Notes under the pieces: model-generated
Seen by the model: only the letters and a program-made list of their open reading frames with translations
Databases searched by the model: none
Told to the model about the DNA's origin: nothing
Program-made: the position numbers and the translations under genes
Assembly (NCBI RefSeq): GCF_042675705.1
Contig: NZ_JBHTJJ010000007.1
DNA: 64,000 bases
Source of the DNA: Ruegeria arenilitoris
GTDB taxonomy: Bacteria > Pseudomonadota > Alphaproteobacteria > Rhodobacterales > Rhodobacteraceae
Direction: 5' to 3' (one strand)
Shown here: piece by piece, positions 43,257 through 52,387 of the stretch
How the letters are laid out: each line of letters begins with the position of its first letter
How positions within the stretch are numbered: position 1 is the stretch's first letter

Positions 43257-43952
43257 TCAACCGGCGGGCGCATCGAACCTGTAACGGTGCAGTTCGGCCC
43301 CATTGTCACGCAGCCAGTGCCGGGCCGCTTTGTACGGGCCGAACAGCCGCTCGACCTGCGCCCAGAACGCCGCCGAATGGTTCATCTCGGCCAGATGCGC
43401 GACCTCATGAGCCGCGACATAGTGCAGGATTTCAGGGGGCGCCAGGATCAGCCGCCACGAAAACATCAACCCTCCCGCTGCACTGCACGACCCCCACCGC
43501 GACCGTGTATCGCGCAACGTCAGGCTGGAGTACTCCCGCCCCAGCATGGCTGCATAGTCGTCGCAGGCTTCGATCAAGCGATCACGCGCCAGCTCTTTCA
43601 AAAAGCGCGCGAGGCGCCGCGCCTCGGCCCCTTCGGGCACCGCAACCTGATCGGCGTGTAAACTGACCCGGCGCCCCTCCGCCGGTACGATTCGCCTTGG
43701 CACACCTTCGACCGGCAGGGTTTCCCCGAAGCCGACTGACGCCGGAACGGGCCGCGCGCCCAGATGCTGGCGGATCCAGTCCTCCTTTGACTGCGCAAAG
43801 CCGATCGCCTCGGATTCGGACACACCCTTCGGATAAGTCAACGTAACCCGGCCATCCAACTGGGAAATACGCAAGCTTATGCGGCGTGCCCGCGCCGATT
43901 TGCGCAAGGTCAGCGCAACGGGAGGCTGTCCGGGCAATGAATGTCGCCCCAT
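43257..43952 (-). CDS. YgjP-type zinc metallopeptidase
   Basis: A 231-residue cytosolic protein of the YgjP/M48-related (DUF45) family. N-terminal RKSARARRISLRIS, the RDTRSRWGSCSAAGGLMFSWRLILAPPEILHYVAAHEVAHLAEMNHS block near residues 155-200 includes the zinc motif HEVAH plus a downstream His. ATG at 43952 has GGAG eight bases upstream. Physiological target unknown. Confidence 0.88.
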   Translation of the reverse strand: MGRHSLPGQPPVALTLRKSARARRISLRISQLDGRVTLTYPKGVSESEAIGFAQSKEDWIRQHLGARPVPASVGFGETLPVEGVPRRIVPAEGRRVSLHADQVAVPEGAEARRLARFLKELARDRLIEACDDYAAMLGREYSSLTLRDTRSRWGSCSAAGGLMFSWRLILAPPEILHYVAAHEVAHLAEMNHSAAFWAQVERLFGPYKAARHWLRDNGAELHRYRFDAPAG

Positions 43953-44052
43953 GGTGCGATCTCCTTGGCGCAAAGGCTTTGACAGTACCCGCCGCATGTG
44001 GCAGGTGACCTGAATCGTTGATACGACTCACCTGATATCAAGGGGAATTGAC

Positions 44053-44373
44053 ATGCCCAAGGAAGAATGGGGCGTAAAGCGCGTTTGCCCGACCACTGGC
44101 AAGCGGTTTTATGACCTGAACAAGGACCCGATCATCAGCCCCTATACCGGCGAGATCGTGGAATTGGAAACCGGCAAAAGCCGGATGATCGCAGCCGACG
44201 CCGAAGATGCAGCGTCGGTCAAGGCGCGCGAAGCCACGTCCAATGACGAACTGCTGGACGATGATGACGCAGTCGATGTCGATCTGGACGACGATCTGCT
44301 TGAGGACGACGACGAGGACAACGTCTCGTTGGACGACATCACCGACGTCGCGTCGGAAGACGAAGACTCGTGA
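44053..44373 (+). CDS. TIGR02300-family FYDLN acid-domain protein
   Basis: A 106-residue protein starting MPKEEWGVKRVCPTTGKRFYDLNKDPIISPY, diagnostic for the alphaproteobacterial TIGR02300 family, followed by an extremely acidic low-complexity tail (poly-D/E from residue 65 on). A single Cys-based knuckle-like N-terminus suggests nucleic-acid or ribosome association, but no function is established. Upstream of tRNA-Ala. Confidence 0.93.
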   Translation: MPKEEWGVKRVCPTTGKRFYDLNKDPIISPYTGEIVELETGKSRMIAADAEDAASVKAREATSNDELLDDDDAVDVDLDDDLLEDDDEDNVSLDDITDVASEDEDS

Positions 44374-44517
44374 TCCGGCCGGGGCGGCGCAGGCTGCCCC
44401 GCGCCCCGATGCACCCCGTGCGCCGCGCATCTTTTTTCACCGAATCCGATTTTTTGGTCTTGCACTCGCGCACGTCGTTTCATAAACGTCCGTCCACCGC
44501 ACAGGCGGTACCGGAAA

Positions 44518-44593
<76 letters not shown>

Positions 44594-44630
44594 AATCCCC
44601 TCCCATTGCATCCAGTCCGCCCCCCCCGGG

Positions 44631-45638
44631 CTACACCTGCGCCGATCCGATGCCCGTGGTTCTTTCCAGTATGTCCACGCCCTGCTGTTTCCAGAAATGC
44701 AGAAGGTCGATGAAGATCCAGTTCTCGGCCAGCTTGCCGCCCGCGCGGCGATAGATGTCGATCACTCGAAACTCACCGGGCGTTTGGGTCGCGGGCATGC
44801 CCATGAACCCTCCGGTAGGAATAGCCGTGAAGTTCGGCCAGCCAAAAAACCCGCCGTAGTGACCTTCGGCCAGCCGGCAGACATGTTTGGTCTTTGACCG
44901 CTCGGCGAATGCCGCGCGGAAGGGACCGGCATGTTGCTTGCCATACCGATCAATCGTGTAGGTGGCGCCAATTCCCTCGGGCCCCCACCAGATCATGTCG
45001 TCATGCCAGGTACGGCTCAGCTCTTCGCTCAGGGTCAGGCCACTTTTCCACTGGCCCAGGTCAGAAATCATGGCGTTGATCAGCGCCAGAGTCTGCTCCC
45101 CTTCCTCGACCGGTTGATCCGTGCTTAGGATACCGTCGTGAGTCAGGGGCCCGGGCTGTACAAGATGGGCTGCGGCCTGGGGCGGAAACGGGTTCTGACC
45201 AGCCTGCACCATCAGATGCGGGATATCGAAATACATCGCGGTCTCGACGATCTTGCCGTCTTGCACCTTGTTGAACTCGCAATAGCGTAGGAACGCCATT
45301 TTGCCTGTCGGTCGAATGCCCAACCAGGAGTGGTCGAACAGACCCATCAGATGGCCCATGGAAACCACCCAGACCTCGCGCTCGTCGGTCAGCGAGTTGC
45401 AACCCGCAAAGAAAATGTCCTGACGCCGCTGCATGCGTTTGAGGCTGTTTCGCAGCGGGCCCCAGAAGTTTTCTGCTACGTCGTGGACCCCCGAAATCTG
45501 ACCGAACGGGTGAAAGCCGCGCCACAGCAGATTCGGCGCACAGAATCGCCCTATGACGTCTGCCAGCTTGTCGTTGGAGGCCAACTGCAGGTCCTCATAG
45601 AACGCCTTCACCAGATCTTTCTCTTTTTGAAAGCTCAT
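44631..45638 (-). CDS. Tandem SnoaL-like protein A
   Basis: A 335-residue soluble protein with two NTF2/SnoaL-type alpha+beta barrels (about 1-150 and 195-325). Landmarks: FHPFGQISGVHDVAENFWGPL near residue 39, SWLGIRPTGKMAFLRYCEFNKVQDGKIVE near 105, FIDLLHFWKQQGVDIL near 312. The fold hosts cyclases, hydratases and isomerases. It is divergent from the ABC importer operon, sharing two LacI-type palindromes. ATG at 45662 is an alternative start. One of four related proteins in the cluster. Confidence 0.75.
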   Translation of the reverse strand: MSFQKEKDLVKAFYEDLQLASNDKLADVIGRFCAPNLLWRGFHPFGQISGVHDVAENFWGPLRNSLKRMQRRQDIFFAGCNSLTDEREVWVVSMGHLMGLFDHSWLGIRPTGKMAFLRYCEFNKVQDGKIVETAMYFDIPHLMVQAGQNPFPPQAAAHLVQPGPLTHDGILSTDQPVEEGEQTLALINAMISDLGQWKSGLTLSEELSRTWHDDMIWWGPEGIGATYTIDRYGKQHAGPFRAAFAERSKTKHVCRLAEGHYGGFFGWPNFTAIPTGGFMGMPATQTPGEFRVIDIYRRAGGKLAENWIFIDLLHFWKQQGVDILERTTGIGSAQV

Positions 45639-45708
45639 CTGTTTTTCATTGTTTTGCAGCATATTGCGCCTGTTTCTGCCCGGGGGTGAATCACTGATTT
45701 CCGGCATA

Positions 45709-45726
45709 TTTGCATACGTATGCAAA
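45709..45726. promoter_or_regulatory. LacI-type operator 1
   Basis: TTTGCATACGTATGCAAA, a perfect 18-bp palindrome with a central CG as in LacI/GalR operators, lies between the divergent SnoaL-A and ABC genes. The cluster's own LacI protein is the likely ligand. Confidence 0.75.
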
Positions 45727-45761
45727 AATGTCTTGCCAGAATTGGTAAACCAAGAATACCC

Positions 45762-45781
45762 TTTTGCAAACGTATGCAAAA
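45762..45781. promoter_or_regulatory. LacI-type operator 2
   Basis: TTTTGCAAACGTATGCAAAA is a 20-bp palindrome with one mismatch, centred 54 bp (about five helical turns) from operator 1 and 22 bp before the ATPase start codon. The spacing suits cooperative or looping repression. Confidence 0.72.
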
Positions 45782-45803
45782 CGATTCCTTCCCGGGGGGC
45801 TTC

Positions 45804-46853
45804 ATGGCGGAAATTCAACTGCGCAATGTCGGCAAGCGATGGGGATCGTTTGTTGGGGTTCACAACTTCGATCTGACGATTGCCGATCGCGAGTTTCTGG
45901 TTCTGCTTGGCCCGTCCGGCTGCGGCAAGACCACGACAATGCGCATGATCGCGGGGCTTGAGGACGTGACCGAGGGCGACATCCTGATTGACGGCAAGGT
46001 GGTCAACGATCTCGAGCCAAAGGACCGCGACGTGGCGATGGTGTTCCAGAGCTATGCCCTGTACCCCAACATGAACGTCTATGAAAACATCCGCTTCCCG
46101 CTGAAGGTGCGCGGCATCGACCCTGCGACCCATGACGAGAAAGTGCGCCGCGCCAGCGCCATGGTCGAGCTGGACGATTTTCTCCATCGCAAGCCGGCTG
46201 AACTGTCGGGCGGTCAGCGCCAGCGGGTCGCCCTGGCCCGCGCGATCGTGCGCGAACCGAACGTGTTCCTGATGGATGAGCCTCTGTCCAACCTGGACGC
46301 CAAGCTGCGTGTATCCACCCGCGCGCAGATCAAGAATCTCAGCCACGAACTGGCCGTCACCACGATCTATGTCACCCATGACCAGATCGAGGCCATGACG
46401 CTGGCCGACCGCGTGGTGGTAATGAAAAAGGGCATCGTGCAACAGGTCGGTAGCCCGACCGAGATTTACGACCGCCCGGCCAACACTTTCGTCGCGAGTT
46501 TCATCGGCTCGCCCGCCATGAACCTGATGGATGGTCAGGTCGAGGGCGGCGTGTTCCGGGCCAAGGGTGTCGAAATCCCGGGGCTGGACATTGCTGACGG
46601 CCCGCTGACCTTGGGGTTCCGTGCCGAGGATGCGACACTGGCCGAAGGTCAGGGCCAGATCACGGCACCGATCTACACGCTCGAGCTGCTGGGTGACGCC
46701 ACCATGATTTCGGTCCGGGTCGGCGGCGCATTGGTCTCGGTCAAAGCCGACAAAGCATTCCGTGCCGAAATAGGCGAGATGGTCTCGTTCTCGGTGCCGA
46801 AAGAAATCTGTCACCTGTTCGAAGCAGAGAGCGGTGCGCGGATCGGGGGCTGA
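45804..46853 (+). CDS. Sugar-type ABC transporter ATPase (UgpC/MalK-like)
   Basis: A 349-residue ATPase with Walker A GPSGCGKTTT near residue 37, signature LSGGQRQRVALARA near 133, Walker B VFLMDEPLSNLDAKLR near 155, H-loop YVTHDQIEAM near 188, then a MalK/UgpC-type regulatory OB domain (about 240-349). It energises a CUT1-class importer for a carbohydrate or polar small molecule. First gene of the operon, controlled by the two palindromes. ATG at 45804 follows CCGGGGGG and is where family similarity begins. Confidence 0.93.
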   Translation: MAEIQLRNVGKRWGSFVGVHNFDLTIADREFLVLLGPSGCGKTTTMRMIAGLEDVTEGDILIDGKVVNDLEPKDRDVAMVFQSYALYPNMNVYENIRFPLKVRGIDPATHDEKVRRASAMVELDDFLHRKPAELSGGQRQRVALARAIVREPNVFLMDEPLSNLDAKLRVSTRAQIKNLSHELAVTTIYVTHDQIEAMTLADRVVVMKKGIVQQVGSPTEIYDRPANTFVASFIGSPAMNLMDGQVEGGVFRAKGVEIPGLDIADGPLTLGFRAEDATLAEGQGQITAPIYTLELLGDATMISVRVGGALVSVKADKAFRAEIGEMVSFSVPKEICHLFEAESGARIGG

Positions 46854-46928
46854 CCCCAACCAAAGCCCGAAAGGGCCAACCAACGGTCCGGACGTCGACG
46901 ACGGACCGATCCTGACAGGGAGAAACGC

Positions 46929-48140
46929 ATGAAACTCAAGACAATTATGATGGCAGGCGCCATGACCATGGTGACCAGCACTGCATGGGCGGCGTGTTCG
47001 TTCGAGAACACCGTTCCGCTCAAATCACTGTCCGCCGGGTTCGAGGCCTGGAAGGCCGTCACCGACGCGATGGCCGAGTGCGGCAATTTCAGCGCATCGC
47101 TGGATCAGGAGTTCCGCGAGAAGCAGCCCGAAGCCTTTGCGGCGGATCCGGCTCTGTACCAGATCGGCGGCGTGTCGAACGCAACGCTGGTGCCGTTGCT
47201 GAACGCGGGCACCATTCGTCCGCTGGATGATCTGGTCGCAAAATACGGTCAGGATCTGCTGCCGAACCAGCTGATCAAGGTAGACGGGCAAACGATGGCG
47301 ATCGCCATGATGGTGAACGCCCAGCATTTGATGTACCGCAGCGACGTTCTGGCCGATCTGGGGATCGAAGAGCCCAAGACCTATGACGATGTTCTGGCCG
47401 CTGCAGCCAAGATCAAAGGGGCCGGCGTCATGGATTACCCCATCGGCGGCACCTTCAAGACCGGCTGGAACCTGGGTCAGGAATTCGTGAACATGTACCT
47501 GGGCGAAGGCGGTGAGTTCTTTGCTGACGGCAACATGCCTGCAATCAACAACGATCAGGGCGTGAAGGCTCTGGAGACGCTCAAGGCCATGACCGAATAC
47601 ATGGACCCCGAGTATCTGGTGTCTGATTCCACATACGTTCAGCAGCAGTTCCAACAGGGCAAGATCGCCATGGCCAACCTGTGGGCCAGCCGCGCTGCCG
47701 CAATGAACGATGAGGCCGAAAGCCAGGTCGTCGGCAAGGTCGTCATGGCCGCCGCTCCGATGGGCTCGGCCGCTCCGGCGACCACGATCTGGTGGGACGG
47801 CATCGTTCTTGCCTCGAACATGAGTGACGAAGAGGCCGATGCCGCGTTCCGCGTGGCGCTGGAAGGCATGGATGCAGAAATGGTCGAGGCCAACAACAAC
47901 GCTGCCGTCTGGCTGAACCCGGCCTACAAGCCCGGTGATCTGGCCGCAGGTGCAGCCGCTTCGGCAGAAGCCGGCGCCAAAGCCTATCCCGCATCTGGCC
48001 CGATGGGGATCATGCACACCGCGCTTGGCAATGGCCTGGCCGATTATCTGACTGGCGCCAAAGACGCACAGACCACGCTGGCAGACATCGAGGCGGACTA
48101 TCTGACCGCCGCGAAAGAGGCCGGACTGGTCAACAACTGA
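46929..48140 (+). CDS. ABC transporter substrate-binding protein
   Basis: A 403-residue periplasmic protein, signal peptide about 1-21 (MAGAMTMVTSTAWA), with family-1 (MalE-like) bilobed fold: LVPLLNAGTIRPLDDLVAKYG near residue 97, MVNAQHLMYRSDVLADLGIEEPKTYDD near 127 and FQQGKIAMANLWASRAAAM near 240. It captures the substrate of the cluster; the ligand is not deducible. 75 bp after the ATPase, which include a GGTCCG/CGGACC hairpin. Confidence 0.9.
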   Translation: MKLKTIMMAGAMTMVTSTAWAACSFENTVPLKSLSAGFEAWKAVTDAMAECGNFSASLDQEFREKQPEAFAADPALYQIGGVSNATLVPLLNAGTIRPLDDLVAKYGQDLLPNQLIKVDGQTMAIAMMVNAQHLMYRSDVLADLGIEEPKTYDDVLAAAAKIKGAGVMDYPIGGTFKTGWNLGQEFVNMYLGEGGEFFADGNMPAINNDQGVKALETLKAMTEYMDPEYLVSDSTYVQQQFQQGKIAMANLWASRAAAMNDEAESQVVGKVVMAAAPMGSAAPATTIWWDGIVLASNMSDEEADAAFRVALEGMDAEMVEANNNAAVWLNPAYKPGDLAAGAAASAEAGAKAYPASGPMGIMHTALGNGLADYLTGAKDAQTTLADIEADYLTAAKEAGLVNN

Positions 48141-48147
48141 TCCTGCC

Positions 48148-48171
48148 GCGGGAGGGCCTCGACCCTCCCGC
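48148..48171 (+). promoter_or_regulatory. Intercistronic hairpin after binding-protein gene
   Basis: GCGGGAGGG-CCTCGA-CCCTCCCGC is a perfect 9-bp stem starting 8 bp after the stop. With no T-run it likely protects the binding-protein mRNA or partly attenuates transcription, raising binding protein over permeases. Confidence 0.65.
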
Positions 48172-48207
48172 ACCCAATCCAACGAGAACCATGAGAAAGG
48201 CAGAGCC

Positions 48208-49230
48208 ATGAATTTCCGGACATTTGCCGCCTTTGTCGGCCCCTCTGTCTTTATGATGCTTCTCTTTATCGCTTTCCCGCTGGTCAGCGTGTTCAAGCAG
48301 AGTTTCTACGTCACCCAGCCCATCTATGAGACGGTCGAGGTCGAGACCTGCACGCCGGGCTTCCTGACCCAGACCTGCGTGACCGAGGAAAAGTCCATTC
48401 CGAGGCTGGACGAAGAGGGCGAGATCATCACGCAGACCCAGTTTGTCGGGCTGGAGAGCTATCGCAACGTGCTGGAGCCTGAACGCGCCTGGCGCGCGAT
48501 CAGCGAAGGCAGCTGGAGCGTGCTGTCCACGATCAATTTCTGGAAGGCGCTGCGCTTTACGTTGACCTTCACCTTGATCACTCTGCCCTTGGTGATCGGT
48601 ACCGGGCTGCTGATCGCCATCGTGATCAACAATGCGGCGTCGGCCATACGTGGTCCGGTGATCTTTGTGTCGCTCCTGCCCTTCATCATCACGCCGGTCA
48701 TCGGCGCCCTGTCGATCAACTGGCTATTTCGCGGCGACGGCATCCTGACGGCCATGCTGGAATGGTGGCTGAACCGCGACATCGCGCTGTTCGCGCAGGC
48801 CTGGACAATCGAGTTGCTGATGATGCTATACCGCGTCTGGCACGTCGCACCCTTTGCCGCGATCGTGTTCTACGCCGGTCTTCAGACCGTAAACCAGGAC
48901 AGCCTTGAAAGCGCAGTGATCGACGGCGCAAGCCGCTGGCAGCGCCTGAAATACATCGTCATCCCGCACCTGATGCCGCTGATCATCTTCGTGTCGATGA
49001 TCCATCTGATGGACTCCTACCGGGTGTTCGAAGAAATCGTCGGCTTCTCGAGCCAGGGCTACGTGATCTCGCTGCAATGGCTGACCTATGACTTCCTTGT
49101 ACCGGATCAGGCGGGCAACCGTTCGATCAGCCGGGCCTCGGCCAGCGCCATGCTGACCATGGTCGGAATCGTCATCCTTCTCATCGCACCGCTGCGCCGG
49201 ACATGGCGCGACCACAAAGGAGGTCACTGA
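48208..49230 (+). CDS. ABC transporter permease (MalF-like)
   Basis: A 340-residue inner-membrane permease with about six helices and the EAA loop ESAVIDGASRWQRLKYIVIPHLMP near residue 235. An unusual loop between the first and second helices (about 40-85) contains two cysteines (CTPGFLTQTC) and is predicted periplasmic. Ends 1 bp before the second permease. Partners: the ATPase and binding protein upstream. Confidence 0.9.
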   Translation: MNFRTFAAFVGPSVFMMLLFIAFPLVSVFKQSFYVTQPIYETVEVETCTPGFLTQTCVTEEKSIPRLDEEGEIITQTQFVGLESYRNVLEPERAWRAISEGSWSVLSTINFWKALRFTLTFTLITLPLVIGTGLLIAIVINNAASAIRGPVIFVSLLPFIITPVIGALSINWLFRGDGILTAMLEWWLNRDIALFAQAWTIELLMMLYRVWHVAPFAAIVFYAGLQTVNQDSLESAVIDGASRWQRLKYIVIPHLMPLIIFVSMIHLMDSYRVFEEIVGFSSQGYVISLQWLTYDFLVPDQAGNRSISRASASAMLTMVGIVILLIAPLRRTWRDHKGGH

Positions 49231-49231
49231 T

Positions 49232-50386
49232 ATGTCCTCGCGCGCCCTTCGCCAACCGCTCGGCCTGCGCCTGTCGTCGAACCTGTTTCTTGCGTTCTGG
49301 TGCCTTGTGGCGGCCTTCCCGATCTTCTGGATCGCGGTGATGAGCTTCAAATCACCCGTGGACGCATTCGACAGCAACGCGCTGAACGTGATCTTCGGTC
49401 CAGCGACTCTTGCGACCGGGGAAGGCCTTTCCATCCTCGACATCATCCTCGGCATTGTCACCATTTGGGTCGCGGTGATTGCGACGACCAAGACACTGCC
49501 CTCGATGGTCAGAACCTACACCAAGCCAGGTCAGGCCTGGTTCGGCTGGATCATCGGTGGTTTGGCTTTGGTGTTGGGTTTTCTGTTGGTGTTTTTCGTG
49601 ATCCTGCCGGCAGTTCTGAACGTGCTGAACCCGCTGTTCGGCCCGCTGGGGCGGGACGTGGTTGGTCTGACGACCGAACACTACAAGACCGTCTGGATCG
49701 ACCGCGGCTTTTCCAACAACTTCAAGAACTCGCTGATCGTTACCGCGGGCGTTGTGACCGTGTCGCTGACCGTGGGCACGCTGGCGGGCTATGGGCTGGC
49801 GCGGTCGGGCTCGACGCTGGCGTTCTGGATCCTGATCGTCGCGTTGGTGTTCCGCGCGCTGCCGCATTCGGTTCTGGTGGCGGGCTATCTGCCGGTCTTC
49901 ATCAACTCGGCCGAATGGCTGCGCCCGATCCTGGGGGAAAACGCTCCCACGCTGTACGGCAAGCCCTTTGCCGTGATCGCGGTTCTGGTGGCGATCAACC
50001 AGCCCTTTACCATCTGGATGCTGCGGTCGTTCTTCCAGAACATCCCGGCCGAGTTGGACGAAGCCGCGCGCGTGGACGGCTGCAACCATTTCCAGGCCTT
50101 CCGTCGGGTGATCATGCCCGTGATGTGGCCGGGCGTCATCACCACCGGGCTGTTCAGCTTCCTGCTGGCCTACAACGATTTTCTGGTGACCTCGCTGCTG
50201 CTGGACGCGCAGAACCAGACCATGGTTCCGGCCATCGCCGGCATGTTCAACCGCGAAACCACCACCACCGACCAGGTCGTCGCCGTGGCCGCGGCCGTGT
50301 CGATCACCGCGCCGCTGTTCTTCCTGGTCATGATCTTCCAGCGCCAGATCGTCAGCGGCCTGACCGCCGGCGCGGTCAAGGGCTAA
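49232..50386 (+). CDS. ABC transporter permease (MalG-like) with extra helices
   Basis: A 384-residue permease, about 90 residues longer than typical MalG-type subunits. After helix 1 an insertion (about residues 50-130) carries two additional hydrophobic stretches (ILDIILGIVTIWVAVIAT and WFGWIIGGLALVLGFLLVFF). The EAA loop DEAARVDGCNHFQAFRRVIMPVMWP is near 290. A strong AAAGGAGG precedes the ATG. It completes the importer. Confidence 0.9.
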   Translation: MSSRALRQPLGLRLSSNLFLAFWCLVAAFPIFWIAVMSFKSPVDAFDSNALNVIFGPATLATGEGLSILDIILGIVTIWVAVIATTKTLPSMVRTYTKPGQAWFGWIIGGLALVLGFLLVFFVILPAVLNVLNPLFGPLGRDVVGLTTEHYKTVWIDRGFSNNFKNSLIVTAGVVTVSLTVGTLAGYGLARSGSTLAFWILIVALVFRALPHSVLVAGYLPVFINSAEWLRPILGENAPTLYGKPFAVIAVLVAINQPFTIWMLRSFFQNIPAELDEAARVDGCNHFQAFRRVIMPVMWPGVITTGLFSFLLAYNDFLVTSLLLDAQNQTMVPAIAGMFNRETTTTDQVVAVAAAVSITAPLFFLVMIFQRQIVSGLTAGAVKG

Positions 50387-50463
50387 TGAGCCGCCGGTTC
50401 CGCCATAACGCCCTGACGCGCCATCCGGCGCTGAACAGGTTGCCCAGGGATTTTCCCGGATTT

Positions 50464-50478
50464 GGGGGCATGTCCCCC
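50464..50478 (+). promoter_or_regulatory. Intercistronic hairpin before SnoaL-B
   Basis: GGGGG-CATGT-CCCCC lies in the 130-bp gap between the permease and SnoaL-B genes and is flanked by weaker GGGATT/AATCCC pairing. It may separate expression of transport and enzyme genes. Confidence 0.45.
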
Positions 50479-50516
50479 CGATCCCCAATCCCTGACAATC
50501 TGACAAGGACAAGACG

Positions 50517-51047
50517 ATGAAAGGTTCCCGACCTGAACAAGCGGTTCTGACCCGCGACACCGACCTGAACAAAACCGAAGACACGCGCCGCGTGATCGAA
50601 ACCATGGTCGACGGCCTGAATGACCACCGCATCAACGACATTGGCGAGTTCTTCGCCGAAGGGTTCCGCTGGATGGGCAATCAGGGCTGCGGCACGAAGA
50701 ACGGCCTGAAGGAGTTTCAGGACAACTGGCAGCGCCCCTTCCAGGCTGCGTTTTCCGACAAGGTCTGCATCGACGAGGCGCGGCTTTACATGGGCGAATG
50801 GGCCGCGGCCTTTGGCCGGCAGGAGGCGACCCATTCGGGCGAATTCCTGGGCATCCCGCCCACCGGCAAGCGGGTCGAGATCCGCTATATGGATTTCTGG
50901 AAAGTTGTCGACGGCAAGATCGTCGACAACTGGGTGAACGTCGATTTCGCCCATGTCGCCGCGCAGCTGGGCGTCGACCTGTTCCAGGGCCACGGCTGGG
51001 AAGCATATGACCGGGGCGAGAAAACTCCGCCCCGCCCCGACAACTGA
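50517..51047 (+). CDS. Single-domain SnoaL-like protein B
   Basis: A 176-residue protein with one NTF2/SnoaL-like domain. It shares with other cluster members the block PPTGKRVEIRYMDFWKVVDGKIVDNWVNVDFAHVAAQLGVDLF (about residues 112-155), ending in the Gln-Leu-Gly-Val-Asp motif also seen in protein C. Tight spacing (11 bp) to the dehydrogenase indicates a shared pathway. Enzymatic activity not known; limonene-epoxide hydrolase and polyketide cyclase share this fold. Confidence 0.75.
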   Translation: MKGSRPEQAVLTRDTDLNKTEDTRRVIETMVDGLNDHRINDIGEFFAEGFRWMGNQGCGTKNGLKEFQDNWQRPFQAAFSDKVCIDEARLYMGEWAAAFGRQEATHSGEFLGIPPTGKRVEIRYMDFWKVVDGKIVDNWVNVDFAHVAAQLGVDLFQGHGWEAYDRGEKTPPRPDN

Positions 51048-51058
51048 GGATCAAGACA

Positions 51059-52387
51059 ATGGCAATCGAGTATCTCAAACGCGGCAAGTCCGACGCAGAC
51101 CGGGCCGAGGATGACGCCAAGACCCGCGCCGTGGTCGAGGCGACGCTGAAGGACATCGAAACCCGTGGCGACGCCGCAGTGCGCGAGCTGAGCGAGAAGT
51201 TCGACAACTATTCGCCTGCCTCGTTCCGCCTGTCGCAGGACGAGATCGACGACCTGATCGCTCAGCTGTCAGACCGCGAACTGGCCGACATCAAGTTCGC
51301 CCAGGAGCAGGTGATGAACTTCGCCCGCGCGCAACGCGCCTCGATGACCGATATCGAGGTCGAAACCCTGCCGGGCGTGATCCTGGGCCACAAGAACATC
51401 CCCGTGCAGTCGGTGGGCTGCTATGTGCCCGGCGGCAAGTTCCCGATGGTGGCCTCGGCCCACATGTCAGTGGCCACGGCCAGCGTTGCGGGTGTGCCGC
51501 GCATCATCGCCTGCACCCCTCCGTTTCAGGGCAAGCCGAATCCGGCGGTGATCGCCGCCATGCATCTGGGTGGCGCGCACGAGATCTATGTCATGGGAGG
51601 CATCCAGGCCATCGGCGCGATGGCGCTGGGTACCGAAACGATTGACCCGGTGCACATGCTGGTTGGCCCCGGCAACGCCTTCGTGGCCGAGGCCAAGCGC
51701 CAGCTGTTCGGCCGCGTCGGCATCGACCTGTTCGCCGGCCCGACCGAAACCATGGTGATCGCCGACGAAACCGTCGATGCCGAGATCTGCGCCACTGACC
51801 TGCTGGGGCAGGCCGAACACGGCTACAACTCGCCCGCGGTTCTGGTCACCAATTCGCGCAAGCTGGCCGAAGAGACCCTGTCCGAGATTGATCGCCTGCT
51901 TGGCATCCTGCCGACGGCCGACACCGCGCGGGTCAGCTGGCAGGATTATGGCGAGGTGATCCTGTGCGACAGCTATGACGAGATGCTACAGGTCGCCGAC
52001 GAGATCGCCTCGGAGCATGTTCAGGTGATGACCGACCGCGATGACTGGTTCCTGGAAAACATGACCTGCTATGGCGCGCTGTTTCTGGGGCCGCGCACCA
52101 ACGTGTCGAACGGTGACAAGGTGATCGGCACCAACCACACGCTGCCCACCAAGAAGGCCGGGCGTTATACCGGCGGTTTGTGGGTGGGCAAATTCCTGAA
52201 GACCCACAGCTATCAGAAGATCCTGACCGACGAGGCGGCAACCCTGATCGGCGAGTACGGCTCGCGCCTGTGTCTGCTGGAAGGGTTCGTGGGCCATGCC
52301 GAACAATGCAACGTGCGGGTGCGCCGCTATGGCGGCATCAACGTGCCCTATGGCGCACCGGCCCCATACCGGGATGCCGCTGAATGA
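51059..52387 (+). CDS. Histidinol dehydrogenase-family NAD enzyme
   Basis: A 442-residue homologue of HisD, which oxidises an alcohol to a carboxylate in two NAD steps. Zinc/catalytic blocks are kept: VGPGNAFVAEAKRQLFGRVGIDLFAGPTE near residue 205, LLGQAEHGYNSPAVLV near 250, SEHVQVMT near 322, GTNHTLPTKKAG near 360 and EGFVGHAEQCNVR near 405. Context is catabolic, so it is probably not histidine synthesis; roseobacter relatives include the sulfopropanediol dehydrogenase HpsN. It likely oxidises a primary alcohol of the imported compound. Confidence 0.85.
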   Translation: MAIEYLKRGKSDADRAEDDAKTRAVVEATLKDIETRGDAAVRELSEKFDNYSPASFRLSQDEIDDLIAQLSDRELADIKFAQEQVMNFARAQRASMTDIEVETLPGVILGHKNIPVQSVGCYVPGGKFPMVASAHMSVATASVAGVPRIIACTPPFQGKPNPAVIAAMHLGGAHEIYVMGGIQAIGAMALGTETIDPVHMLVGPGNAFVAEAKRQLFGRVGIDLFAGPTETMVIADETVDAEICATDLLGQAEHGYNSPAVLVTNSRKLAEETLSEIDRLLGILPTADTARVSWQDYGEVILCDSYDEMLQVADEIASEHVQVMTDRDDWFLENMTCYGALFLGPRTNVSNGDKVIGTNHTLPTKKAGRYTGGLWVGKFLKTHSYQKILTDEAATLIGEYGSRLCLLEGFVGHAEQCNVRVRRYGGINVPYGAPAPYRDAAE

